Below, in pieces: positions 24,718-37,219 of a stretch of DNA of 64,000 nucleotides. The position numbers were made by a program, and so were the translations under genes. The DNA lies in contig NZ_LWRV01000082.1 of NCBI RefSeq assembly GCF_009372215.1, positions 1-64,000 of the forward strand. The letters run 5' to 3'. Every line of letters starts with the position of its first letter. The first letter of the stretch is position 1. Source of the DNA: Acinetobacter portensis (GTDB lineage: Bacteria > Pseudomonadota > Gammaproteobacteria > Pseudomonadales > Moraxellaceae). A model generated the notes under the pieces. That model saw only the letters and a list, made by a program, of their open reading frames with translations. It was not told the DNA's origin and did not search any database.

Positions 24718-26700
24718 CTATTCTCTAGAGAGTGCATCGACAGGGTTTAATTGCGCAGCATTGCGTGCAGGAATAAAGCCAAACACAATACCAATTAAAC
24801 TTGAACATACAAAGGCTGCAACAATTGAAGTTGTTGAATATGCCATTTGGAATGATCCACCTGCAAAATGAGTAATGAGCTGACCAATTCCTAAAGAAAG
24901 GAGCACACCTAAAATACCACCCAAAATACAAACCAAAACGGCTTCAATCAGGAACTGTTGCAAGATGTCACTTTGACGCGCACCAACAGCCATACGAACA
25001 CCAATTTCTTGGGTACGTTCGGTCACAGATACAAGCATAATATTCATTACGCCAATACCACCCACCACAAGGGAAATTACAGCAATTGCTGAAACAAGTA
25101 GTGTCATTGTTTGCGTGGTCTGTTGGATAGTTTCACGAATACTGTCAGAGTTTTGCGTAAATACATCCTGAGCGCCGTGACGTTGTTCAAGTAAGCTTAA
25201 AATTGCATTTTCAGCGGCAGTACTAGGATATTCATCTTTAATACGCACAATGATGCTTCGTACATTCGACTGCCCCAACATACGGCTCATAACTGTTGAA
25301 TAAGGAAGATAGACATTTAAGCTGTCAGAATTTCCCATCATGCCTTGTTGTGCATCGACTACACCAATAATACGGCTTGGCACACTACCTAAAAGTACAA
25401 CTTGCCCAACAGGATTAGTTCCATCACTGAAGAATGTTTTCTCTGTGTTGGTGTCAATCACAACATCTTGGGCTTGTTCAATAACACTATTTTTATCGAA
25501 TGCTTGACCCGATTTAAAAGTTAAGCCTTTCACATAAAAGAAGTCTGCACTTACACCATTTACAGTGGCTGAGGCTTCTGTGTCTTTATAACGAGCAGTT
25601 ACACTCGAATTTACAGATGGGCTTACACCATCGACATAAGGTTGATCTGCAAGTGCTTCACCATCGGCAGGAATAAGGGTTTTGACTTGAGATGCTCGTG
25701 AGTTATCACCAAAACCACGACCTTGATAAATGGTGATGGTGTTTGTTCCTAAGCTACTAATATTTTCTAGAATTTGCTTTTGTGAGCCATTTCCTAAAGC
25801 AACCACAGATACAACAGATGCGATACCAATGATAATCCCTAGCATGGTCAGGAATGTACGCATACGGTGTGCATTCATGGCTAATAACGCCATACGGAAT
25901 GCTTCACCTAAACGATCTGCAAGCGCTCGCCAAGCAGGAATTTTTTTCTGAGGTGCACGAACTAAAGTTTGTTTTTCTAGGACTTCATTTTCAGTATTTT
26001 CAGGCACATTAGGTAGGTCTGAAATAATATTACCATCACTAATTTCAATAATTCGCGTGGCATTTTTAGCAACGTTATGGTCGTGCGTGACTAAAATAAT
26101 GGTATGACCTTTGGCATTAAGTTCACGTAAAATACGCATTACTTCAATACCGCTATTTTTGTCCAATGCACCTGTTGGTTCATCGGCAAGAATAACGTCA
26201 CCGCCATTCATTAAAGCACGAGCAATAGAAACACGTTGTTGTTGACCACCAGAAAGCTGACTTGGTCTGTTTTGTGTTTTATCGCCTAAACCTAAATTGG
26301 TGAGAAGTTCAGTTGCACGCTTTTGACGTTCAGTTGCATCTGCACCTGCATAAATAGAGGGAACTTCGACATTTCCTGCTGCGTTTAAATCGCCAAGTAG
26401 GTGATAGCGCTGAAAAATGAAGCCAAAATATTCACGACGTAATTGTGCAAGTTCATCTGGCTCAAGTTCACGCGTTTCACGGCCACTCACTTTGTAGCTG
26501 CCTTCTGATGGTTGATCTAAACACCCTAGAATATTCATGAGTGTAGATTTACCAGAACCCGACTGACCTACAATTGCGACAAGTTCACCTGGGTAAATTT
26601 CTAAGTTTATCCCTTTAAGAATCTGAACTGTGTTTTCACCAGCAGGGAATTCACGAGTCAGATTCTTGACCTCGAGTAGAGGTGTTAGATTTTGACTCAT
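24718..26700 (-). CDS. macB: MacB family ABC transporter, ATPase-permease
   Basis: This 660-residue protein has an N-terminal ATPase with Walker [10 protein letters not shown] near 43, LSGGQQQRVSIARAL, Walker B VILADEPTGALD and an H-loop in VTHDHN. After it come a first membrane helix near 285, a large periplasmic domain and three C-terminal helices. MacB works as a mechanotransmitter that pushes substrates (macrolides, peptides, haem precursors in other species) through MacA and an outer membrane channel. It begins 1 bp after macA stops. Confidence 0.95.
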   Translation of the reverse strand: MSQNLTPLLEVKNLTREFPAGENTVQILKGINLEIYPGELVAIVGQSGSGKSTLMNILGCLDQPSEGSYKVSGRETRELEPDELAQLRREYFGFIFQRYHLLGDLNAAGNVEVPSIYAGADATERQKRATELLTNLGLGDKTQNRPSQLSGGQQQRVSIARALMNGGDVILADEPTGALDKNSGIEVMRILRELNAKGHTIILVTHDHNVAKNATRIIEISDGNIISDLPNVPENTENEVLEKQTLVRAPQKKIPAWRALADRLGEAFRMALLAMNAHRMRTFLTMLGIIIGIASVVSVVALGNGSQKQILENISSLGTNTITIYQGRGFGDNSRASQVKTLIPADGEALADQPYVDGVSPSVNSSVTARYKDTEASATVNGVSADFFYVKGLTFKSGQAFDKNSVIEQAQDVVIDTNTEKTFFSDGTNPVGQVVLLGSVPSRIIGVVDAQQGMMGNSDSLNVYLPYSTVMSRMLGQSNVRSIIVRIKDEYPSTAAENAILSLLEQRHGAQDVFTQNSDSIRETIQQTTQTMTLLVSAIAVISLVVGGIGVMNIMLVSVTERTQEIGVRMAVGARQSDILQQFLIEAVLVCILGGILGVLLSLGIGQLITHFAGGSFQMAYSTTSIVAAFVCSSLIGIVFGFIPARNAAQLNPVDALSRE

Positions 26701-26701
26701 A

Positions 26702-28030
26702 TTACATTCTCATTCCTGGACCACCACTACGTTTTGCAGCGTTGTTTGATGAGTCTGAACCGTCTGCAATGACAACTTTATCGCCTTGTTTTAGACCGCG
26801 TAAAACTTGTGCTGTTACACGGTTGTTTAAGCCAATTAAAACAGGCTGCGGTTTAGCTGAACCATCTGCTTGAACAACACGAACCATATTCATTGATGCT
26901 TTGCCATCTTGAACCAATTGTTTTTCAGCATCGGTAAGTTCTAAGCGTTTCGGACGATCTGGATTATTTTCTTTACCTGCAGGGCGTTCTTTTTGAGCCG
27001 TATTTTTATCTGCTGATGCTTTGCGTTGTGGACGGTTTGAAGCTTGAATTGCAGCGGCAGGAACAGTGAGCGCATTTTTTGCTTCGCTTAGAATAATATA
27101 AACTTGTGCAGTCATATCAATGCGTAATTTGCCATCTTCATTGGGTACATCAAACAAAGCATTGTAGTAAACAGCAGTACTTGAAGATGATGATGTTGAA
27201 TTATTACTTTCAGTATTAATTGACTTAGGTGCAGGCTCTACTTGACGAAGTTTTGCATAAATTTTCTTATCATTATTGCCTAAAGTTGTGAAGTAAACCG
27301 TTTGACCTTCTTCAACTTTCATGACATCTGCTTCAGAAATTTCAGCTTTAATGGTCATGGTGTCTAGCTTTGCCAATTTAACAATGGTTGGTGCACTTTG
27401 ATTGGCGTTAACGGTTTGACCTTCTTCAGTGACAATGGCAACGATTGTTCCATCCATTGGAGCAACAATTTGGGTGTAGCCTAAGTCTTCTTTTGTTGTC
27501 GCAAGTGTTAAGCGAGATTGTTCAATTTGTGCATTGATGGCTGTAATATCTGCTTGAGCCGTTTTATAACTTGCTAGTGCAGATTCAAGCTCAGCTTTTG
27601 ATGTTGCATCTTGGGCATACATGGCTTGCTGGCGTTTATATTCAGCTTCAACTTTTGCCAAATTAGCTTGTTTTACTGTGAGCTGTGCTTGTTGATTTTT
27701 AATATTTGCTTCAGCAGTTTTTAATTCATTTTCCTGACGTACAGAGTCAATTTGTGCAATCAGTTGACCTTGTTTAACTTGGTCACCCAATTCTACATAC
27801 ATTTTTTTGACTTGCCCCGAAACCTGAGCACCTACGCTGACCATTTTAGTTGCTTCAAGCACACCTGTCGCTAATACCGAGTTTTCAATATCACCGCGAG
27901 AAACTTCAGCAGTAATAAACTGAGTTTGTTCTTGTTTGGGCTTAAAGAAGTACCAAGCAGTAAGCGCAATAGCCAGAGCACAAATTGCAGCAATAAAGAT
28001 TTTGGTTGGTTTTATTTTTGGCATAATCAT
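26702..28030 (-). CDS. macA: MacA family periplasmic adaptor
   Basis: This 442-residue membrane fusion protein has an N-terminal membrane anchor (about 10-28), a lipoyl-type half motif (VSVGAQVSGQVKKMYVELGD), a long alpha-hairpin rich in Ala, Gln and Lys (about 100-180), and beta-barrel and membrane-proximal domains. An unusually charged insertion (about 340-385: Lys, Arg, Glu, Asn, Pro) precedes the end. It links MacB to the outer membrane factor encoded two genes later. Confidence 0.94.
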   Translation of the reverse strand: MIMPKIKPTKIFIAAICALAIALTAWYFFKPKQEQTQFITAEVSRGDIENSVLATGVLEATKMVSVGAQVSGQVKKMYVELGDQVKQGQLIAQIDSVRQENELKTAEANIKNQQAQLTVKQANLAKVEAEYKRQQAMYAQDATSKAELESALASYKTAQADITAINAQIEQSRLTLATTKEDLGYTQIVAPMDGTIVAIVTEEGQTVNANQSAPTIVKLAKLDTMTIKAEISEADVMKVEEGQTVYFTTLGNNDKKIYAKLRQVEPAPKSINTESNNSTSSSSSTAVYYNALFDVPNEDGKLRIDMTAQVYIILSEAKNALTVPAAAIQASNRPQRKASADKNTAQKERPAGKENNPDRPKRLELTDAEKQLVQDGKASMNMVRVVQADGSAKPQPVLIGLNNRVTAQVLRGLKQGDKVVIADGSDSSNNAAKRSGGPGMRM

Positions 28031-28145
28031 TAAGCAAAGTCATAGATAATGCATGTAATTATAAGAGTTAATTGAGGATAAATAGTGAACTTTTTTATAT
28101 AAATAATAGTGATTCTTATTTATGGGGCTATGATTTTTAAATGAA

Positions 28146-29135
28146 TTAAGCGTGAAATAAGGTTTTACCACAAAAACTGGCTATGGCTTGTTGAATCAGA
28201 TGTTCAGTATTTTCATGACCTAATCCTTTAATGGATGAGTCAATTCTAAGCAATAAAGAGGGCCATGCTAAAAAATCGTTGGGGTTTAAACGACGCAACG
28301 CTTGTTGATATGCCCCCACTTTGTTTTTCCAAATACCCAATTGCAATGCATGATTTGGTTGTTCAAATAGTTGCATGAGTAAGCGCATTTCTTTACTCAA
28401 ACTCCATAGAATTAGACTATTCGGCTCACCAGAATCGGTTAAATATTGAAAAATTTTGATCGATTGAGCAAGGTTGCCTGCAAGGAGAGCATCGCTTAAA
28501 TCATAAGTGCTATAACGTGATTGATCTTGTAAACATGCATATAAATGATCAATTTGGATGATTTCTGCATCGGCAAAAGTATCTCGAACACGCATTAAGC
28601 TATTTTTTGCTGCAAGTAAGTTATGTTCATGATGTTGTTCAAGCCATTGCCATGCATCATTGGCTAATTGAATGCCAAGCTTTTGTGCTTCAACAGCTAA
28701 AATTTGCTGACGATCTTTAGGATAATTTGCGGTAAGCGCAACATTAACGCCATTGGCATCGATCACTTGGAAAAAGCTTGTTTTTAAGCTACTACTATCT
28801 TGCTTAGGCATAACGATCAAAAGTAAATTTTGTTCATTATTTTGTATATAGCTTTTTAATTCTTTAATACCATTTGCATCTGGCTTAATGTTGCCATGAA
28901 CTTCAATTGCAAGTTGATTGGAAAAAAGAGATAAGCTGTTTAAAGCATTAAATACAATTTTCCAATCACTTACGCTTGTAATGTCATAGCGTTGGCGTTC
29001 AATGTCTTGCTTCTGCCAACTTACACGAAAAGCATCAATTAAGTTTTGTTCAAGCAACGGCTCTTGACCATGTAGTACCCAAGCACCACGGGCTTCATCT
29101 ACACGTTTAAGTGCTTGTAGATAGTCAAGTTTCAT
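28146..29135 (-). CDS. holA: DNA polymerase III subunit delta
   Basis: This 329-residue clamp-loader subunit has the HolA N-terminus (MKLDYLQAL, then WVLHGQEPLLEQNLIDAFR) and the C-terminal collar region. It opens the beta clamp as part of the gamma/tau complex. It follows lptE by 17 bp in the order leuS-lptE-holA, as in E. coli. Confidence 0.93.
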   Translation of the reverse strand: MKLDYLQALKRVDEARGAWVLHGQEPLLEQNLIDAFRVSWQKQDIERQRYDITSVSDWKIVFNALNSLSLFSNQLAIEVHGNIKPDANGIKELKSYIQNNEQNLLLIVMPKQDSSSLKTSFFQVIDANGVNVALTANYPKDRQQILAVEAQKLGIQLANDAWQWLEQHHEHNLLAAKNSLMRVRDTFADAEIIQIDHLYACLQDQSRYSTYDLSDALLAGNLAQSIKIFQYLTDSGEPNSLILWSLSKEMRLLMQLFEQPNHALQLGIWKNKVGAYQQALRRLNPNDFLAWPSLLLRIDSSIKGLGHENTEHLIQQAIASFCGKTLFHA

Positions 29136-29152
29136 TGCTTAAATCTCTAAAA

Positions 29153-29680
29153 TTATTCAGATACTGTCGGTTTAACAACAATTTGTTGTAAGCGGTTCGA
29201 TGAAATTTGGCGAACAATTTGTTGCGCAACATCATCAATTAAAACTTCTGTTAAATAAGTTTGCTCTTGATTTTCAGTGTTTACAGTCTCGTCATTATAT
29301 TGGTAACTACGCGTTGCCATCATAGTACGAGGTTCTGTTAAAGGCGTTCCTTGAGCATCATCAATACGGAAAGTAACATTCAAACGTAAAATGTTTTCAC
29401 GTAATTTACCAGAAAGCTCTAACTTACGTTCAGAGTAATCAAGTACATGTAACGTATAAGCATCACTTCCATTACTCAGTTTTACACCCGCAGATGTTAA
29501 GTAAAGCGATAGTTTTTCTTCTAAAGAAGCAGTGTTTTCAGGTAAAACAATATTCATTTTAGAATAAGCCACAGGAACACTTGATGGGTTTGTACCTTTC
29601 AAATGAAAGCCACAACCGACTAAGCCTGCACTTAGACCCAAAGTTAGTACAATTGCTGCAACACGTTGTCCTAAATACAT
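29153..29680 (-). CDS. lptE: LPS-assembly lipoprotein LptE
   Basis: This 175-residue lipoprotein has lipobox LVGC with Cys23 followed by GFHLKG, the usual mature start of LptE. It plugs the LptD barrel and helps insert lipopolysaccharide or lipooligosaccharide in the outer membrane. It lies between leuS and holA, but a 256-bp gap with hairpins and repeats separates it from leuS. Confidence 0.92.
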   Translation of the reverse strand: MYLGQRVAAIVLTLGLSAGLVGCGFHLKGTNPSSVPVAYSKMNIVLPENTASLEEKLSLYLTSAGVKLSNGSDAYTLHVLDYSERKLELSGKLRENILRLNVTFRIDDAQGTPLTEPRTMMATRSYQYNDETVNTENQEQTYLTEVLIDDVAQQIVRQISSNRLQQIVVKPTVSE

Positions 29681-29748
29681 GCGATGTCCTCTAATTTATA
29701 TTCCATTTATGGAAGAATTTTTTTCTGAGCGTTATTGATTGTAAAGTC

Positions 29749-29775
29749 AAAGCCCGTTGGCTGGCAACGGGCTTT
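29749..29775. terminator. Hairpin between leuS and lptE
   Basis: Perfect 11-base arms (AAAGCCCGTTG and complement) surround GCTGG. There are only three T at either end, so termination may be partial. It lies in the leader of lptE on the minus strand. Confidence 0.55.
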
Positions 29776-29786
29776 GTGTTTTTTCA

Positions 29787-29932
29787 GCCTCCCTTTAGTA
29801 AAAGGAGGTTTGGAGGGATTAGTCCTTAAAGTCCATTCTCTTGCGCCATATATGGCTCAGGGAGAAGGTTAGGATGAGGGTGGTTTTTTAATTAACCTCT
29901 CCCTAACCCTCTCCTAAAAGGAGAGGGAATAA
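29787..29932. repeat. Intergenic repeat cluster R3 (CCCTCATCC family)
   Basis: At least two copies of the family core lie here: one on the minus strand at 29860-29880, nearly identical to the copy at 14669, and one on the plus strand at 29895-29914 (ACCTCTCCCTAACCCTCTCC). They face each other and can fold into a long stem right after the leuS stop. A shorter CCTCCC...GGAGG hairpin precedes them. Confidence 0.8.
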
Positions 29933-29936
29933 AGGG

Positions 29937-32567
<2,631 letters not shown>

Positions 32568-32700
32568 CTATAAAAACAACGGTTAAAAAAGTTTGTTGCA
32601 CAGCATAGCGCAAAACGCACCTAAAAGTGAATTTTGGCTATGTGATTCTTTAGGAAAAATTAGAAATATTTGAATTCAGTTTTATTCGGTAGAATGCAAA

Positions 32701-33018
32701 CTAACGTGAAGTCGATTCAATTGGAGTTGGTGTTTCTTTAGGAGCTACTGAATTTGGTTGGGTTTGTTCGGTTGCAGGAGCTGTAGCAGATGTTGCAGGT
32801 GATGGCGTTTGAGCTTTGGCTACTGTTGCAGTTTTAGATCCGTAAGTTTCTACACGACCTTTCTTTTTCGCATTTTTAGGCGGAGGTGTGGCTGTGTAAT
32901 GTGTAGAACCTTTGGCATCTACCCATTTGTAATATTCTTTCGCCATTACAGAGCTTGAGCTAAGACTAAGTATAATTGATGAGCTTAATAAGCAAATCTG
33001 AGCTGTAGTTTTTTTCAC
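32701..33018 (-). CDS. DUF4124 domain-containing exported protein
   Basis: This 105-residue protein has a signal peptide (residues about 1-26, cleavage near VMA-KE) and a DUF4124 motif YYKWVDAKGSTHYTATPP. A low-complexity tail rich in Ala, Thr, Pro and Ser follows. Such proteins are common in Acinetobacter and Pseudomonas envelopes without a known function. It is transcribed alone. Confidence 0.85.
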   Translation of the reverse strand: MKKTTAQICLLSSSIILSLSSSSVMAKEYYKWVDAKGSTHYTATPPPKNAKKKGRVETYGSKTATVAKAQTPSPATSATAPATEQTQPNSVAPKETPTPIESTSR

Positions 33019-33155
33019 AATGTTGAGTCCCCAAATAATAAAAATAAAGCCATGTTGCGTATTCTAGCAAAGCCTGAAAAATTTAAAATGATTTCGAGTG
33101 TTTTTTAATCTAATTGGGGTGTGTTGTTATTGTGAAACTTAGTGATGATATATGT

Positions 33156-33195
33156 AAAAAGCATTTTGGATAAATAAAATATATGCTTTTTTTTT
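33156..33195 (+). terminator. Orphan terminator-like hairpin
   Basis: Arms AAAAAGCAT (33156-33164) and ATGCTTTTT (33183-33191) enclose an 18-base AT-rich loop, with nine T in total. No gene on the plus strand precedes it within the intergenic region, so it may end a small RNA or simply be AT-rich chance. Confidence 0.4.
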
Positions 33196-33492
33196 ATACG
33201 AATTACATAAAAAACTTTCTTTTAATTAAAATTATTCATTCTTTATTTTTATAATTAAAATGCGAAATAATTATAAGTAAAAATAATAAAATTAAAATAT
33301 ATTAGCAACTTACATTTTATTCTTCTTTTTTTGGGAGAAAGATGTACACATTATAAAGCTAAAAAAAAAGTTTCTATATGAATGTCGGGGAAAAAGCCAA
33401 TTTTTAAACTTGACAAGGCTACCTTAAACAACAAAAATGCAGTCTAGTTTTATATGCCTTAAATCGATCACCCTTCGAGTAAGTGTCATGTC

Positions 33493-33618
33493 ATGCAATG
33501 GACAACTTCTCTAGCCGAGAAGCTGAACAAAATGAAAAAAATGTGTTTATCCCAACATGTTTTAGACCCCATATTGCTCAAACAGCACTCAGGTCAGAAA
33601 TTTTTCCTATTGCCATGA
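33493..33618 (+). CDS. Possible ilv leader peptide (41 codons)
   Basis: A 41-residue frame begins MQWTTSLAEKLNKMKK and contains a branched-chain cluster VLDPILLK (codons 23-30) and FFLLP at its end. It has 9 Leu, 1 Ile and 1 Val. It sits 100 bp before ilvI, where a ribosome-mediated attenuator would lie, and hairpins flank it. The ribosome binding site is weak and no clear T-run terminator follows, so this is only a candidate. Confidence 0.3.
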   Translation: MQWTTSLAEKLNKMKKMCLSQHVLDPILLKQHSGQKFFLLP

Positions 33619-33719
33619 AAACTATGAAATATGTGTGCTATAACAGTGCAGACAATTAATGAATTAAACATTGCAAATGTCTCTCATTCTGCAATGAAAA
33701 AAGATTAGGGTGAATTACG

Positions 33720-35447
33720 TTGGAACTTTTATCTGGTGGTGAAATGCTCGTTCGCGCATTGGCGGACGAAGGCGTTGAGCATGTATTTGGGTACCCAGGC
33801 GGCGCGGTTTTACATATTTATGACGCGTTTTTTCAACAAGACAAAATTAACCATTACTTAGTACGTCACGAGCAAGCTGCTGGTCACATGGCAGATGCAT
33901 ACTCGCGTGTTACAGGTAAAACAGGTGTTGTTCTTGTTACTTCAGGTCCAGGCGCTACAAATACAGTTACCCCAATTGCAACTGCTTACATGGACTCAAT
34001 CCCAATGGTGATTTTGTCTGGTCAAGTTGCATCACATCTTATTGGCGAAGATGCATTCCAAGAAACAGATATGGTCGGGATTTCACGCCCAATCGTAAAA
34101 CATAGTTTCCAAGTGCGTCATGCAAGTGAAATTCCTGCAATTATTAAAAAAGCATTCTATATCGCTTCTTCAGGTCGTCCAGGTCCTGTTGTTGTCGATA
34201 TTCCTAAGGATGTTACAAATCCAACAGATAAGTTTGCATACGAATATCCTGACAAAGTGAAGATGCGTTCGTATCAACCGCCACATCGTGGTCATTCAGG
34301 TCAAATTCGTAAAGCAATTGATGAGCTTTTACATGCTAAACGCCCAGTGATTTACTCGGGTGGTGGTGTTGTTCAAGGCAATGCATCTGAACAATTAACA
34401 GAGCTTGCTCATGTACTTGGTTTTCCTGTAACAAGCACATTGATGGGCTTAGGTGCTTTTGCTGGTGATGACCCACAATTTGTGGGTATGTTGGGTATGC
34501 ACGGTACATATGAAGCCAATATGACCATGCATAATGCAGATGTAATTTTAGCCATTGGTGCGCGTTTCGATGACCGTGTAACCAATAATCCTGCTAAATT
34601 CTGCCCAAATGCAAAAATCATTCATATTGATATCGACCCTGCTGCGATTTCAAAAACCATTATGGCGCACATTCCAATTGTGGGCGCAGTAGAGCCTGTT
34701 CTTACAGAAATGTTGGCTCAATTGAAACAACTTAAAGTTTCAAAACCAAACCCAGAAGATATTGCGGCTTGGTGGGTAAGAATTGATGAGTGGCGCAAAG
34801 TTCATGGTCTAAGATATGACGCGCTTCCAAATGGTGAAATGCGTCCACAACAAGTTGTAGCTGCGCTAGATAAAATAACAAATAGCGAAGCAATTATTAC
34901 TTCAGACGTTGGTCAACACCAAATGTTTGGTGCGCTTTACTACCGTTATAAACGTCCACGTCAATGGATTAACTCTGGTGGTTTGGGAACGATGGGTGTT
35001 GGCTTGCCATATGCAATGGCAGCAAAACTTGCATTCCCAGATCAGCAAGTGGTTTGTATTACAGGTGAAGCATCTATTCAGATGTGTATCCAAGAGCTTT
35101 CTACATGTAAGCAATATGGCTTAAATGTGAAAATTCTATGCTTGAATAACCGTGCTTTAGGTATGGTTAAACAATGGCAAGATATGAACTACGAAGGTCG
35201 TCATTCAAGTTCTTATGTTGAATCCTTACCAGACTTTGCGAAGCTTATGGAAGCTTATGGTCATGTTGGTATTCAAATTGACCATGCAGATGAGCTTGAA
35301 TCGAAACTTGCTGAAGCAATGGCAATTAACGATAAGTGCGTATTTATCAATGTAATGGTGAACCGTTCAGAACACGTTTACCCAATGTTGATTGCTGGTC
35401 AATCTTTGGAAGATATGTGGTTAGCTAAAGGGGAGCGTACGAAATGA
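33720..35447 (+). CDS. ilvI: Acetolactate synthase large subunit
   Basis: This 575-residue thiamine diphosphate enzyme catalyses the first common step of valine, leucine and isoleucine synthesis. It has the catalytic Glu region [14 protein letters not shown] near residue 47 and the FAD-binding and ThDP motifs, the latter [19 protein letters not shown]. It uses a TTG start at 33720, with AGGG about 9 bp upstream. This start is supported because MELLSGGEM aligns with the start of E. coli IlvI. The stop overlaps ilvH by 4 nt. Confidence 0.96.
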   Translation: MELLSGGEMLVRALADEGVEHVFGYPGGAVLHIYDAFFQQDKINHYLVRHEQAAGHMADAYSRVTGKTGVVLVTSGPGATNTVTPIATAYMDSIPMVILSGQVASHLIGEDAFQETDMVGISRPIVKHSFQVRHASEIPAIIKKAFYIASSGRPGPVVVDIPKDVTNPTDKFAYEYPDKVKMRSYQPPHRGHSGQIRKAIDELLHAKRPVIYSGGGVVQGNASEQLTELAHVLGFPVTSTLMGLGAFAGDDPQFVGMLGMHGTYEANMTMHNADVILAIGARFDDRVTNNPAKFCPNAKIIHIDIDPAAISKTIMAHIPIVGAVEPVLTEMLAQLKQLKVSKPNPEDIAAWWVRIDEWRKVHGLRYDALPNGEMRPQQVVAALDKITNSEAIITSDVGQHQMFGALYYRYKRPRQWINSGGLGTMGVGLPYAMAAKLAFPDQQVVCITGEASIQMCIQELSTCKQYGLNVKILCLNNRALGMVKQWQDMNYEGRHSSSYVESLPDFAKLMEAYGHVGIQIDHADELESKLAEAMAINDKCVFINVMVNRSEHVYPMLIAGQSLEDMWLAKGERTK

Positions 35448-35935
35448 GACATATAATTTCTGTGCTTGTTGAAAACGAAGCGGGTGCGCTTTCTCGTTTA
35501 GTAGGTTTATTTTCTCAACGTGGTTATAACATTGAGACATTAAACGTAGCTCCAACAGAAGACCCAACACTTTCGCGTTTAACACTTACAACGTATGGTG
35601 ATGATCATAAAATCGAACAAATTACCAAACAGCTGAATAAATTGGTTGAAGTTGTAAAAGTGGTTGATTTGTCTGAGGGTGCGCACATTGAGCGTGAACT
35701 CATGCTCATTAAAGTGAAAGCTTTAGGTGCTGCACGTGACGAAATTAAACGCACAGCAGATATTTTCCGTGCGCAAGTAGTTGATGTAACACCAACGACT
35801 TACACCATTCAAATTGCAGGTACAACAGAAAAGATTGATGGTTTTATTGATGCGTTAGCAGAAAATACCATTCTAGAAGTTGTGCGTTCAGGTGTATCTG
35901 GTATCGCACGTGGCGAAAAAGTTTTAAGTATTTAA
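35444..35935 (+). CDS. ilvH: Acetolactate synthase small (regulatory) subunit
   Basis: This 163-residue ACT-domain protein starts [19 protein letters not shown], the typical valine-binding ACT block, and matches IlvH in length. It activates the large subunit and gives valine feedback inhibition. The ATG overlaps the ilvI stop (ATGA), so translation is probably coupled. Confidence 0.96.
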   Translation: MRHIISVLVENEAGALSRLVGLFSQRGYNIETLNVAPTEDPTLSRLTLTTYGDDHKIEQITKQLNKLVEVVKVVDLSEGAHIERELMLIKVKALGAARDEIKRTADIFRAQVVDVTPTTYTIQIAGTTEKIDGFIDALAENTILEVVRSGVSGIARGEKVLSI

Positions 35936-35954
35936 TATTTTTATTTAACAAATT

Positions 35955-35976
35955 CTCTCTCCTGAAAAGGAGAGAA
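35955..35976. repeat. Short intergenic hairpin R4 after ilvH
   Basis: Arms TCTCTCCT (35956-35963) and AGGAGAGA (35968-35975) enclose GAAA, 20 bp after the ilvH stop. The sequence resembles half of the CCCTCATCC-family repeats. It lacks a T-run, so it may be a processing or stability stem between ilvH and ilvC. Confidence 0.55.
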
Positions 35977-36035
35977 CTGAACCCAGTGAATACAAAAATC
36001 ACAAGGTTGAGTTAAGGGAAGCAAAAAGCATTTAA

Positions 36036-37064
<1,029 letters not shown>

Positions 37065-37076
37065 GTTACGTGCCTT

Positions 37077-37107
37077 AAGATAAGTAAAGCAGTGCTTTAC
37101 TTATCTT
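37077..37107 (+). terminator. Hairpin after ilvC
   Basis: Perfect 15-base arms (AAGATAAGTAAAGCA and complement) are separated by one base. TTT follows. It lies between the ilvC stop and the duplicated ilvC tail. Confidence 0.75.
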
Positions 37108-37112
37108 TCGTA

Positions 37113-37160
37113 CCTTGGATTCAAGCAAACAAAATCGTTGATAAAGAAAAGAACTAAGTT
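37113..37160 (+). pseudogene. Duplicated 3' end of ilvC
   Basis: These 48 bases match ilvC 37020-37067 at 45 positions, covering the last 14 codons ([14 protein letters not shown]), the stop codon and 3 bases after it. The three differences are AAG/AAA, ATT/ATC and GTA/GTT, all synonymous in the ilvC frame. The copy has no upstream coding part. It appears to be the tail of a second, diverged ilvC allele left by recombination or an old tandem duplication. Confidence 0.88.
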
Positions 37161-37186
37161 CTTTATTTAGCCGATTTTCATGTTAT

Positions 37187-37215
37187 AAAAAGCCCTGCGT
37201 AAGCGGGGTTTTTTT
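37187..37215 (+). terminator. Rho-independent terminator after the ilvC tail copy
   Basis: Arms AAAAAGCCCTGC and GCGGGGTTTTT (with G-U pairs) enclose GTAA, followed by T. It ends 5-8 bp before the candidate starts of the next gene. Confidence 0.85.
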
Positions 37216-37219
37216 ATGA

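Larger units (their letters stand above)
33019..33719. other. AT-rich 700-bp region upstream of ilvI
   Basis: No long reading frame is present. The left half (to about 33400) is very AT-rich, with an orphan terminator-like hairpin at 33156-33195. The right half has a TTGACA at 33410-33415 with only a poor -10 box, and a 41-codon frame at 33493-33618. It also has hairpins at 33506-33522 (CTTCTC/GAGAAG) and 33669-33696 (CATTGCA/TGCAATG), the latter just before the ilvI ribosome binding site. This looks like a long regulated leader. Confidence 0.5.
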
